Positions 50,700-61,650 of a stretch of DNA of 64,000 bases are shown piece by piece. The notes below the pieces were generated by a model. It saw nothing but the letters and a program-made list of their open reading frames with translations. It was not told where the DNA came from and made no database searches. Source of the DNA: Chrysopilus asiliformis. Its lineage: Eukaryota > Arthropoda > Insecta > Diptera > Rhagionidae. Each line of letters opens with the position of its first letter. Position 1 is the stretch's first letter. Where the stretch lies: NCBI GenBank assembly GCA_964034945.1, contig OZ035962.1, forward strand, positions 8,755,789 through 8,819,788. Reading direction: 5' to 3'. Both the position numbers and the translations under genes were made by a program.

Positions 50700-52880
50700 A
50701 AATCCCTATCCCACATCAAAATCATAGCGGTTCTGGAACTTTTAACCTTCTATTAGTATACTATGTTATAACAAGTCTCATTTGCAACTAAAATGCTATC
50801 CTGCAACGTATGATTTCGAAAAAAATGTGGATAGATTCTTTTTTTCTATTTCTGGGAATAGTATAGAATTCTTTATTAAAAGGGATGTATTTTGATAAAG
50901 AATTCAATACTATCCCCAAAAATACGTAGCCTCAAAGTTACTGTCAATTTTCTGTGAATTTAAAAACCTATAGAATTTCTTTCAGTGCCACCTATCAAGT
51001 GACCAAGCCAGGTTGTATAGTGAGTTTTACTTGTCTCTCTTTGTATTCTGCTATGTGCTTCGTGCACCACAGCTTCAACAAGGTAGGTATATGACTTTCG
51101 TCTGAGAATTCAAAAAAAAAATGTAAGAAATGTGCCGTCGTGGTCTTTTTCAGAGATTTTTTTATGTTTTTTTCCAATATTTTTTATTCTTAGTTCGAAA
51201 AATGTTTTTTCATCCGCTTTTGAGTTTTTTTTTTTGTACTCGATCACACGTTGACTGTGCTCGCCTTAGGTTAAAATTCCTCGATTCGGATTGATCTCCC
51301 AAAAGAACATAGGTAGATAATAAGAAACGAAACGAATGAACTGAGCCCGGGTTATAGGAAAAACCTGCAAAGTTTCTGATATGTAAACTCGTTATGGTTT
51401 TAAGGTGGTCATTGGACAAAAACTGGTTTTTTGGCTGTTGGCTGGTTCGTTCTGTCGAGAAGTCAACTGGGCTCGTTTCTTGCTTGAGTTCGGATATTTT
51501 GCCGCTAAAAGTATAATATAACTAACCAAAATTGAACTGGAAACTATATCTTTATGCCAATGATGTGCGCAGCTATACTTTAAACATCGTCGTTATTTTA
51601 AATCTTTTTTTTTTAATTAACATTTTGAGCACCGCTCTTGACTTAGAGATGAGCATCGATTTATTTATAGAACTCGAATTAAGTTTCGATGTCTCTTTCG
51701 TTTTCTTGTTCTTTTAAACATTTTACATTCTTATATTTTTTATGTTACAGCGATTTTATTTTTGATAGTATTCTGAAATACATGAATTCATAATTGTTGT
51801 ACAGCGATTTTTAATTATCTCAAACATTAAATAGAAACAGTAATTTAGTATCATGTCGTCAAAACTATTTTACAGAATCTACGAATGTTTTAAAAATTCA
51901 AGGAATCCACCGTAATCACTTTTTGAATCACTTGTACAAAAAACCCTTCCTGTATTAATGATATAAAGAGTTTGGTATTCGATCGTTGTTGAATTTTATT
52001 TGTATGACATATTTTTATAAAAAGCCGGATTCATTCTGTTTTTGTTTTGGATTTATTTGGTTTTCATGGTCTTCGCAACGAATGAAAATTATATTTTAAG
52101 ATTTTAGATAAACTTCAAAATATATATGTAGTTTGATTTTTAAGAATATACAAAATGCAAAAAAAAATCCAAAGTTACTAGAAACTGAAAATTTCTAAAA
52201 AAATATATGAAATTTCATATTCACTAATAAAGTAAGGTAAATACCACATGGTTAAAAATACGGTATGTTTTCATTTTACATACTAAGTACATGAAATCCA
52301 CGGAAACATTTTTCAAAAAGTTGAAGTTCAAACACCTGATTGCTAAAGTTGAAAATAAAATAAATTTTACTGTGGGATTGCCGAACGCTATTTCGTTTAC
52401 TTTGACATTTGTCTACTGAAACATTTGAATGCAAAGTATTTCCAAATCTGTTTTCGTAATTAAATATCTCCCGTACGTTTATTTTGAATATAAACATGTA
52501 TCTAGTCAATGTTTTCCCAGCTCGGGGTGCAAATTTTTTGAAGGTGCGAGAGGGATTGAAAATATAATTAACAAAAAGTTGCAAAAATTTCCGATTTTCG
52601 TCCAAATTTTGCAAAAAAAAAAATTTAAAATGCTTCTCACAACAAAATTGTATCGGGTTTACAAAAATATCAGAAGTTTTACAGCTTCAGAGAGAAACAA
52701 AATCCTTGCAAGGAGACGTCAAAACGGATAATTTTTAAAAAGTGGTGAAAGGGCCAAAAACTGAAAGTCTACACAGGTCCAGCCCAGTTTGGGCTCGCTA
52801 CGAACCTGCCCGTATAAAAACACATGATTAGTAATAAACAGCAAAAACATAGGAATTAAAAAACTAACCACTAATAGAAT

Positions 52881-52980
52881 AAATATTTTAAATCATAATG
52901 TATGTTTCTAAAAACATATAAATATTTATATTTATATATTTATATGTTTTTAGAAACATACATTATGATTTAAAATATTT
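52881..52980. repeat. Perfect hairpin, 45-bp arms, 10-nt loop
   Basis: Arms 52881-52925 and 52936-52980 are exact complements, beginning AAATATTTTAAATCATAATG. Next to a hAT terminus at 53073. Could be a foldback element or a hairpin transcript source. Confidence 0.85.
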
Positions 52981-52989
52981 AAATAAGAA

Positions 52990-53073
52990 CTTACTGCAAT
53001 TTTTTTAAAGTGGTGCAAGAACATCATTTAAGATTCAAAGCGATGCAACCACTAAAAAGGTTAGGAACCACTG
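52990..53073 (-). mobile_element. hAT element terminus
   Basis: Minus strand from 53073 reads CAGTGGTTCCTAACCTTTTT, a typical hAT end. The adjoining 8-mer is TGTTAGAG. The other terminus was not found; the left boundary given is arbitrary. Confidence 0.5.
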
Positions 53074-53784
53074 TGTTAGAGCATTAACAGGGAAAACTAA
53101 AAAAAATCCTTTAAAAACGTAAAAATTCGTGACAATGCAGCAAATAAACGAAATTAATTGCACGCGACAAATTTGCATGTCAAGTTTTTCAGTTTTTGTA
53201 TTCTATTTTAATCTTAATCTAGAAACTTAATCCTCATTTTTTGGTTAAGCTGATAGTATTCTCCTTTCATATTTTCTAACAAAAAAGTCTATGATTTCTG
53301 CCAAACCGGGGTGAATATCCTGCGAAAAATTCATTTCGGTATGTTCATTTTGTTCGATGATTCTTAGAAATCCATGGCTAAACCGATGTATAACATTCAA
53401 GTTGAATCATGAATCTTCCTTTCACAAGTCAGCTTAAAATATATATATATTTACGTATGGATACGGAATTAAAATTTTTGGTTAATCGGAAATGTAAGTA
53501 TGAAAGCAGGACACGAAGTTTCCATTAAAATCGACAAAAGAGCAATTTCTTTTTATTTAAATAATTAACAAACTATAAAAGTCGTGAATTTAAAAACTGT
53601 CAATGCAATTGCGATGCGACGCGACGTTTGATACAAAAGACCAAATATTAAAAAAATACCAACGAAAAATATATATGTATTTACTTCAAAACTTCTAATT
53701 AAAAAATTAATCTTAATCATAATATAAAAAACAAATTCGGTATTTAAAATAAATAAAAGAATACTTAAAAACGGTTTAAATATA

Positions 53785-54456
53785 CAGTAACTCGCGATTA
53801 TATGAACGCATTAATGCAACTTGGGTTGTAACCGTAATTTCCATCTCAAAATATTTTACATTTTGTCATTAAGTTAGGGGGTAGGTATCAAAAAATAATT
53901 TTAAAATAATAGAAATGTATTTACCTTTCCAAAATGTTCATTATCATCTCAATCGCTGAAGCCAATGAAAAGTTATAAATTTTTATCCGCCTACCGGACG
54001 TTATTCTGCCAAACAAAAAAATACGGGTAATTTTTTTTTAGATTCTTACCGACGTATCAATGAGAAAAGTTGAAAAATCTAATGGAGTATAAGTGGGTGT
54101 GGAATTCGCCATTGCGTATAAATACAGTAGCGCAAAATTAGTAATTGTTTGTTAACTGTCGATTTTTCAGACCTTGGTGGTGAGAAAGCTTTCCTAATTT
54201 CCACAAAATATAGGGATACTCTTGCAGCGCCCGCTTTTCATTTGAAAGATTGGACTACAAATTATATAGTTGTCGTCTTATCGAAGCCAAAAAAAATGCA
54301 AGAATTGTTATTAGCATCCACTATCACAGTAAGCAATTTTACCTCCGTACATAAATATAACAAAAATACTTGTTTCGTTGTTAATGTTAAATATTTGGTG
54401 TTCACATAATCCAGTAATTCATATAATGCGATGATCATATAGTCGCGAGTCTACTG
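53785..54456. mobile_element. pogo/Tc1-mariner-like non-autonomous element, 672 bp
   Basis: Left end CAGTAACTCGCGATTATATG, right end (minus strand) CAGTAGACTCGCGACTATAT, with TA immediately outside both (53783-53784, 54457-54458). CAGT ends with a TA duplication are the pogo/Tc1-mariner pattern. The 86-codon frame at 54149-54409 has no transposase motif. Confidence 0.8.
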
Positions 54457-56842
54457 TATGTGAATATAAAAATAATTACGTTGAATACTGTCTGTTGTAT
54501 AGTAAGTGGAACGAAAGATTTAAGCAACGAACTTTGTTTTAATTGATGGGTTTGCAGTTGAATGATCAATAAAATTAAAATTTGCAGTTACATCGTAATT
54601 TAATATCAGGAAAATTTTTCTTGTGATTAATATTAAATATAATGTGATTGCAACATAAATTTTCTTATTACCCCATTACGTTTACTTCGAAAAATTTACA
54701 TGAAAAAAGCAAATAAAAATATTTAACAGGCAGGAGAATGTTTATTATATAAAAAATAACTTATGTTTCAAGGAACGTTTGATACATAAGACAATTTATG
54801 TATGCCTTCAATCCACCCTATCTACTCCCAATACAAAGAATGGCTTAATTTATTGCTATTAAAAGTGGAAAAGTGGAATCTTTTTGTCTGTTATAAACAC
54901 CAAAATCATGGTCAGCATCCGAGTCAAAGATGCTTCTCTCGATTCAGAGACTCGAGAACTGGTTGTTAAAAATATCTTCGTTGGAACCCTTTTGTGATAA
55001 ACAAGAATAAAACACAAAAAAAAAACCAAGAACTCAAGATGAAGAATTGAAAAAAAAACAATCTTGAAGTGAAGAAGTTAAGGGGCACGCAAGACAAGAA
55101 AATCGTGTGGGCATATGAATTCGATAGTAATTTCGAATCAAAATTGTTCCTTTTACTTTATTTATTTTTTATAAAAAAGACACACATACAAGAGCGCGAT
55201 TTCAAGATATAACATTTCATATAGCGTTGTTTGATTCGTACAAAAAGCCGATACCAATTTGGGGGCAAAGCCTTTTCCAATTCAACCGAATAATTCGCAA
55301 TCATTTGAATTGTTAGGTTTTAACCGTTTATTTTTTTCTAGCAATTATGATTAATTATAACCTGTACGAAGATAATCTAATTAAGCGTTGGTCTGGTTTT
55401 TGTTTGCCATGATAAAAATTGAATAAAGCATAAAATCACTTTTTAATTGTAATCAAAGTAAATTAAAGGCTATATGAGAGTAGGTATACAATTCGCATTT
55501 TCTATAAATTATGTCATTATTTATCATTTGAAAAATACCGGTAAATAAAATTATTTTTTTTTATTATATTCTTTGAATGTTTTACACATTTTTATAACAT
55601 TCCAATTCTAATAAATTTGTTTGAAGAGAAAAAACACCACTCGATTTAATATGCGTCATTTCAAAACGAGTTCAACAACCAACAAAAAGATTAAATTTGA
55701 ATGCCGATAAACTTTTCGAGGACATTTCTGTGTTCGGTTTTATTTATTTTTTTACACAAATAAATGTTTGAGAGTGCTATAAAAATAATTATTTGAGTAA
55801 AACTCCGGTGAGTAATGTAAACATTTGGCAATAGTGGAGATTTGCATCCAATTTTTGATCATTTATCTTAATATTTGCCGCTATACATCAGACTTATATA
55901 TTTTTTCTTGTTTTAGATATTTTAGCACTTCCAGATTCCAGATTTTTTGCCATATAATGTATATTTTTTAAAAAAGTAGTCATATAAATTTTTAGAAAAC
56001 TTACCTAAATTTGTGGCTTTATGATTAATTTCAAGAAATTTTAAATCAGAAATAAAGAGTAATGTTTTAATATAACGAAAACTTTGTTGTTGTATGTCTT
56101 AATAAAACTTTTGAGAATATTTCAGTTTAGTTTTTTTAACGATTTGGTTTATTTAAAAAAGAAGAAGAAAAGCTTCAACTCTCAGTGCGCTATATGGAAA
56201 ATTCAAACGTAAATTTAATATAAGCTCCAAGTGAACCAGTGTAACCAAATTGTGTTTGGGAGATTCTCTCATTTGACGTTTAATGTAAGAAAGTGTTATC
56301 TAATAATATTTTAAACATTTTTGAAGTAGAGGAAACTGGGTCACTTTCGGCTGGATTTTTTCAAAGTAATATCAAAAGTTAGCTAACTAAAGTATAAGCA
56401 ACAACCAAACTTTTTACAGAACTTTTAAAATGTATGAAATATGTCAAGTTATGAATCTCAATCAAGTAACACATTTGTAGAATTTTTTACAGTTAAGTAT
56501 TAAGTACAGTTAAGTTAAGCATAAGGAAAAAATATGGTTTTCAAGGCCATACAAAAATTTGTTTTAGTTTCTTATCTTTATTTACTTAATCTTTACATGC
56601 ATATTTCTTTTGGATTTTTTCCTACAACACTGTAATTTTAAAGACATTATATTTACTTGTATTCAAACATAGTGCCTATAACTTAAAACTTTTCGTGCAA
56701 ACGTTTTTTAAAGAACGAATCAAAAATTGCTTAAGCATCTGCTAAACATACGCTGCCGAAAACACAAAACACCTATTGGTCTTTTAACTGCAAAAAAATA
56801 ACTATCAGACTTTATATCATTTCCTGAAATGTTTATACTTAT

Positions 56843-56909
56843 AATAGTTGCTTCCGGAAGTGCTCTTCATACTGAAAATAGTTGCTTCCGGAGGTGTTCT
56901 TCATACTGA
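56843..56909 (+). repeat. 34-bp tandem duplication
   Basis: AATAGTTGCTTCCGGAAGTG at 56843 and AATAGTTGCTTCCGGAGGTG at 56877, both followed by CTTCATACTGA, with two differences in the shared 33 bp. Confidence 0.85.
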
Positions 56910-57480
56910 GCATTACTGAATGTGGCCCAGTTTACCATACAATAAAACATCGGCTTACAAACTTAATCCGTTACCGAAAGTTGCGTTCATAGACCGAAAC
57001 AGTTTTTCCAATAGCAAGCAATGTAAAATAAAACAGAAATAATCTAATCATAAAGTTCAGAAATCTTTTTCGCGGTTTTCGAAGCTCGCATCACACCAAC
57101 ATTTTTAACGATTTTCCATTAAAAAAGTTTGACGCCGGCTGCAAAATTTGTTATTAAATATTCCATCCAGAGGAATTCAGAGGCCAAGAAACCGACAACT
57201 AACTGATTTTTAAGTCGATTTTTATCATTATGTGGGCAATAATATATTGGCATAGAGTTGATCGTATTGGTGATACTGTAAAAATTCTTGTTTTGACACG
57301 TTAAACCAGGGTTTGCCAGACCACCAAGAAAACATATCCCATATAAACGCACGGGTAGCAAGAAGCACCGATGTGTCACAGTCCCTAGAAATCTAGTAAT
57401 ACATCACATGTAGTACTTCTCGTGGCCTCAGATTCAACAGTTTTGAGATGCGCACGTGTTAAATACTAGAAAATAACCTT

Positions 57481-57610
57481 CACCCCGATTGCGAGTGTCG
57501 TGTCGTTTTCGACAAGAGTCGTTTCACGTGTTGTTGTTAGTGTTTTTCTACCAACAACAACACGTAAAACGACTCTTGTCGAAAACGACACGACACTCGC
57601 AATCGGGGTG
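57481..57610. repeat. Near-perfect hairpin, 58-bp arms, 14-nt loop
   Basis: Arms 57481-57538 and 57553-57610 match at 57 of 58 positions, starting CACCCCGATTGCGAGTGTCG. CTT lies outside both ends (57478-57480, 57611-57613) and could be a 3-bp target duplication. GC content is much higher than the surroundings. Either a tiny foldback transposon or a hairpin-RNA locus. Confidence 0.9.
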
Positions 57611-58221
57611 CTTGTTTTAAGTACCACAAGAAAATTGTGACAAAATACATCGGAATCGCAAATTGCGATGCGAGTCGCCTCGTTTCAAGTCTATCAGGAT
57701 CGTGGTGTGTATCTGTAGCTCCTAAGGACAGTATTGCCATTATTTTCAATTTTATTTTATACTTTGTATGAGAATCATATTGTAGTATATTAGATTTAGT
57801 ATACCGTTTATAATGCAGCCGACAATCATCGGACACAAAAATGAACTACACAAAGGTGTTTGATATGGCAAAAGATTTTGATTTTTACTTGTCCACACCA
57901 TAACTTTTAAAAGCATTGAGCTAGAACAGCGGTGGCCAACCCGCGGCCCGCGGGCCGCATGCGGCCCGAAACGCTTGAAAATGCGGCCCGCCAAATGATA
58001 TGAAATTTTCAAAAAAAAAAAAAAATTATGTAACTAATAAAATACAAAATACTAAAACTGCTCATAAAGTTTATATGCAATTTTACAATTTAATTTTTAT
58101 ACCCGTATGGTGAAACCAAAGCTTTGTTTTATTTTACATAAGTACTACTCGTATATATACATTTAAATTTACATAAGTCCATTTATATATATATTTTTTT
58201 TAGCAAATATTTTTTTCTTAC

Positions 58222-58567
58222 CCCACGACTCCATTAGACTCTTTTCCAGATTGGATTTAAATCCAATCACGAAAAAGTCTAATGGAGACTCAAAAAATCT
58301 TGCATCATGATTTAAATCTCCTTAATGTCATGATTTTTTTGGCTACTGAAAAGTAGGATTTTTTTTTTTACATTTGTTCAGTCAAATAAGTTAATTTCTA
58401 GTTGGCTGCCCTGATTACCTCCTGGTTGACATTTCTAAGTACGCTATGGAGACACGATAAATATGAAAAATCATGACTGAAGATGCCCACACGCTGATTT
58501 CTTGATTCGCCAAAATATGGTGTGGGGGAAAAAATCATGATTTTTAAAAGCCCAATGGAGTCGTGGA
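58222..58567. mobile_element. MITE-like element inside the hAT element
   Basis: Ends CCACGACTCCATT (left) and CCACGACTCCATTGGG (right, minus strand). Directly inside the left end is an extra inverted copy, AGTCTAATGGAG near 58281, making a small palindrome around GATTGGATTTAAATCCAATC. The target duplication is unclear. Confidence 0.55.
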
Positions 58568-58661
58568 GTTATGCTCAACTTTTTGCATTTTGTTCTAAAT
58601 TTTTTTTAAACCAAGTGAACATAAAATATTATTTGAAAATTGTACTAAGAAACGGCGGTTA

Positions 58662-59106
58662 CCCCCGTGGCACACTTCAGCTAAGCTATGTGAGCGAGGC
58701 TAGCTATAGTTACATAGCTTAGCTGGGTCAGCTCACTTCGTTGCACACTTGAGCTAAGCTACGCGGCGATATTTTCGGTAAATATTTTCACGTTTTCCAG
58801 TCCAAATGCAATTGGCACTTACACATTTATGTCCACAAAATACTACACTTTTGCAAACACCGATTCTACACTGTATAACGCCGAAAATATTTATATGTGA
58901 GTGACAGCGATGCCAGCGAAGTCGTTCGCGTAGTTGAGGTCTGAACTACGCGAGCGAGTTTAGTCCGTCTCGCCCATGACTAGGCGACGTAGTTTCATAG
59001 TTTCGCTGAAGTGTGCGGTCACCAATGCAAATGCTAAGGATTTTACTTTCAGCGAGAAACTTAGCTCATGTAGTTGAGCTCGCTTAGCTGAAGTGTGCGA
59101 CGGGGG
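58662..59106. mobile_element. PIF/Harbinger-like MITE inside the hAT element
   Basis: Ends CCCCCGTGGCACACTTCAGC and, minus strand, CCCCCGTCGCACACTTCAGC, continuing TAAGC. TTA flanks both sides (58659-58661, 59107-59109). 445 bp, rich in AGCTAAGCT-type words, no open frame of note. It must be younger than the hAT copy it interrupts. Confidence 0.82.
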
Positions 59107-59706
59107 TTATTCTATTTTTTCATGTGCGGCCCGCCAAAAAAAATGAATCATCAGATTGGCCCGTGGAACGATTTGGGTTGGCCAGGCCTGAGCTAGAATA
59201 TTGAAATTTGACATAGATGTCTTTCGTTTTCGCCTAAGTTCTTGAACGGGCACAATCAAACCCTTCTGACCTAGTTTCCGATGCAAATGAAACTGTTTTT
59301 TGCAATCTTCTCGAAAATTGTGAGTCTTACTGGAAAATTTATAAGGGCAAAATGTGCTTAGAATGGAATTTTACATAACTCATCCATACATCAAAATTCA
59401 ATCAGACCACTTCTTCTCACCTCCCCCATACAAATGGGATTTTTTTAAATAAAATTTTTGTCTGTCATCATACAGAGCATTTAATGATTGGCCCCTCGCA
59501 ATTGTAGCTTTGCATGTTTTTTTTTAAATGGTATTGTGACGACTTTAGAGATTTTGTAAATGAAAAAAATTAAAAATATTTTAATGCCTGCAACACAAAT
59601 CATACATTTATTAGATCACACTCTTCAAAAATAACAGTTACATTATTATAAAAATATATCAATATATGAACAAATTGTTCGATGTGACTTCAATAGGACA
59701 AAAATT

Positions 59707-61056
59707 TTATTTTTCGGCTTCCTTCTGTTTGTTATACTCTTTGTGCCAATCCAAATTTTGCTTTGAGACACTATCTCCCTGCTCAGAAGCTCTTTTTCCA
59801 CTAATTACCATTATAACGCAAGCAATCGCAGTGGTGATCATCATCCAATTTGAAATGCGAATTCGCATCCGATTACGGCTACGCTCCATTTCTTCATTGC
59901 TAAAATAATTGTAAATTGATGAAAAATTGAAATATACTATAACTTAAGATTAATCGAAAATATCAATTTGCGTCTAAAATATAAATGAATATTTACAAAT
60001 CTAATAGTGTTTACAGTTTGAATTTCACATAATTTTTCCACATATCGGAATCGAATAGGATTTAATCCTTGGAAGAAATTTAAAATAGAAGCGCTCAGAA
60101 TACCGGTCTAGTTATCACAGCTAAGGATCAAATTACTTATCAAATATGCAATTAAAATTTTTTTTTTGTGAAATTGCAAGTTTTATTCTATTAGTAGGTA
60201 AATATAATCACAAGAACGTTTATTCGACTTTAATTTCCAATTCTAGTCAACACAAGACAAGATAACACGAGTGATTTTTTCAAAAATAGTTTTTTATTTA
60301 AATGTGATTCGAATATGATTCTATACAACTACACTACACCTTGGACTCTAATTTATCATCAATTTCAATGACCAAAAAACTTTTTCTTAAAGCGATTTTT
60401 CAGTTTTCTTATGACATTACGTAACGTCTGAATCTCCATCCAGAGATGCTTAAGACAACGGTTTTTTATCAAATATCTATTGAATTGAAGCTAATAAGGC
60501 GGTTCTCCTAACAAAATGTACCTAGTATTGGTTTAAAATCTCCCTAAATCCAAAAACAAAAATATTTTGCTGATAAAACAGAAAAATTTAAATCAGTAGC
60601 ACTAGGATTTGTTAATGCTAAAGTGAAAGTTAAATGCAATATCAAAATATGGTAAAACTGATTCAAGTTAAATCAAATTCCATTACTTTTTCTTAGGATG
60701 ATGAAACTAAATGAAACCGTACAAACCTTCCGGTGCTTTACAAAAGTCCCCTCAGAGAAACAGATAAAAGTTTTGTTTGAGTCATCTGAACTTCAGAGAA
60801 TTACTTTTTCCTATTCATACCTGACATAGTTGGGTACTTCTTCGACGGATTTATATTTCTTAGTCCATACAAGAAACTTTTTTTCTAGATTATTCGGCTT
60901 GTAAGATCTTTGTCCTGGATTTTTTACCAGTTCTTCGTTTTTTGCGTCTTTGGGGCTGTCCGGTGTGACAGACTTGCAAGTACGGAAGGAAGGTCGCACT
61001 ATTATTGACCTTATCACATTCTCATGCAACAATTTCTGGGTGAATCTCAATGCCAT
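59707..61056 (-). CDS. FAM162: UPF0389/FAM162 family mitochondrial-type membrane protein
   Basis: Two minus-strand exons, 60821-61056 and 59707-59899, 429 nt, 142 residues. The Arg/Ser-rich, acid-poor start (MALRFTQKLLHENVIRSIIV) looks like a mitochondrial presequence. The conserved block follows: SYKPNNLEKKFLVWTKKYKS, then VEEVPNYVSN, crossing the intron; next, one membrane span (WMMITTAIACVIMVISG at about 94-110) and a hydrophilic tail rich in Lys, Glu and Gln. The human relative FAM162A is a mitochondrial protein linked to hypoxia-induced cell death; the insect form is annotated UPF0389 and its role is not established. The frame continues upstream to another Met (61179), but the shorter start gives the targeting signal and normal length. 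Minus-strand AATAAA at 59607-59612. Divergent from Nol11. Confidence 0.9.
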
Positions 61057-61650
61057 TTCTCTGCTAAGAATAAAACTATAAATATAATAATAATACGGCT
61101 TATTACACAACAAATACCTCGAATGAAAAGTAATCGATTTAAACGTCACGCACTGATGGTTGTTTCGTTGAAGTGTCAAAGTTGTAAAGGAAAATTAGTT
61201 TTAGAAATAAAAAAGGCATCCAAAACTTCAGCTACATGGAAATACCATTTAAATAGTTTAATTTTAAGCAATCAGGAGTTCTAAAATAATTTTTTTCGTA
61301 CTTTTAGCTATCTGTTTTCAGTAAAAATCCCTTTTTAGTCGCAAATGTGATCTACCCTTAAGTGTGTATTTTTTGATCAGCTGATTTGGATTGGATTTTA
61401 AAAGGGGTTTTATTCTTTTTTTTTATCCAAATATATTTTAAATTGACTGAAATCCTGAAACTTTAACTGAATTACTGTATTCAAAAGTATTTTTCTGCAA
61501 ATTAAAAAAAAATGTTCTTCGCTGATAATTTTGATTCCCGAGAAGAATTTTCCAATCGATGAAGAACAAGATTACATTTGACAGTTTACCACGCGGGATT
61601 TATATTTGTGTTTTGAGTTTTCCGACAAATGGGATTATTCAAATTAAATC
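61057..61650. other. 594-bp region between divergent FAM162 and Nol11
   Basis: Head-to-head starts imply a shared promoter region. No TATA box or repeat stands out. Confidence 0.4.

Larger units (their letters stand above)
57927..59190. mobile_element. hAT element with 8-bp target duplication, carrying nested insertions
   Basis: Left end CAGCGGTGGCCAACCC, right end (minus strand) CAGGCCTGGCCAACCC. The 8-bp duplication AGCTAGAA is exact at 57919-57926 and 59191-59198. Subterminal GCGGCCCGCCAAA occurs near both ends (57982 and 59127). 1264 bp, no transposase; much of the inside is two other elements. Confidence 0.88.
44116..59706. other. 15.6-kb transposon-rich region without a supported gene
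   Basis: Between Ltn1 and FAM162 I find only the mobile elements, hairpins and repeats listed separately. Less AT-rich patches occur at about 48780-48900 and 49230-49470, where possible leader-exon features are seen, but no conserved protein. No tRNA or rRNA was recognised. Confidence 0.5.

Noticed and set aside
57119..57836. Minus-strand frames of 86 and 99 codons
   Set aside because: They overlap the hairpin at 57481-57610 or plain AT-rich DNA, with no domain or conserved motif.
58690..59095. Repeated AGCTAAGCT-type words suggesting a regulatory array
   Set aside because: They are explained as subterminal repeats of the Harbinger-like MITE that fills this interval.
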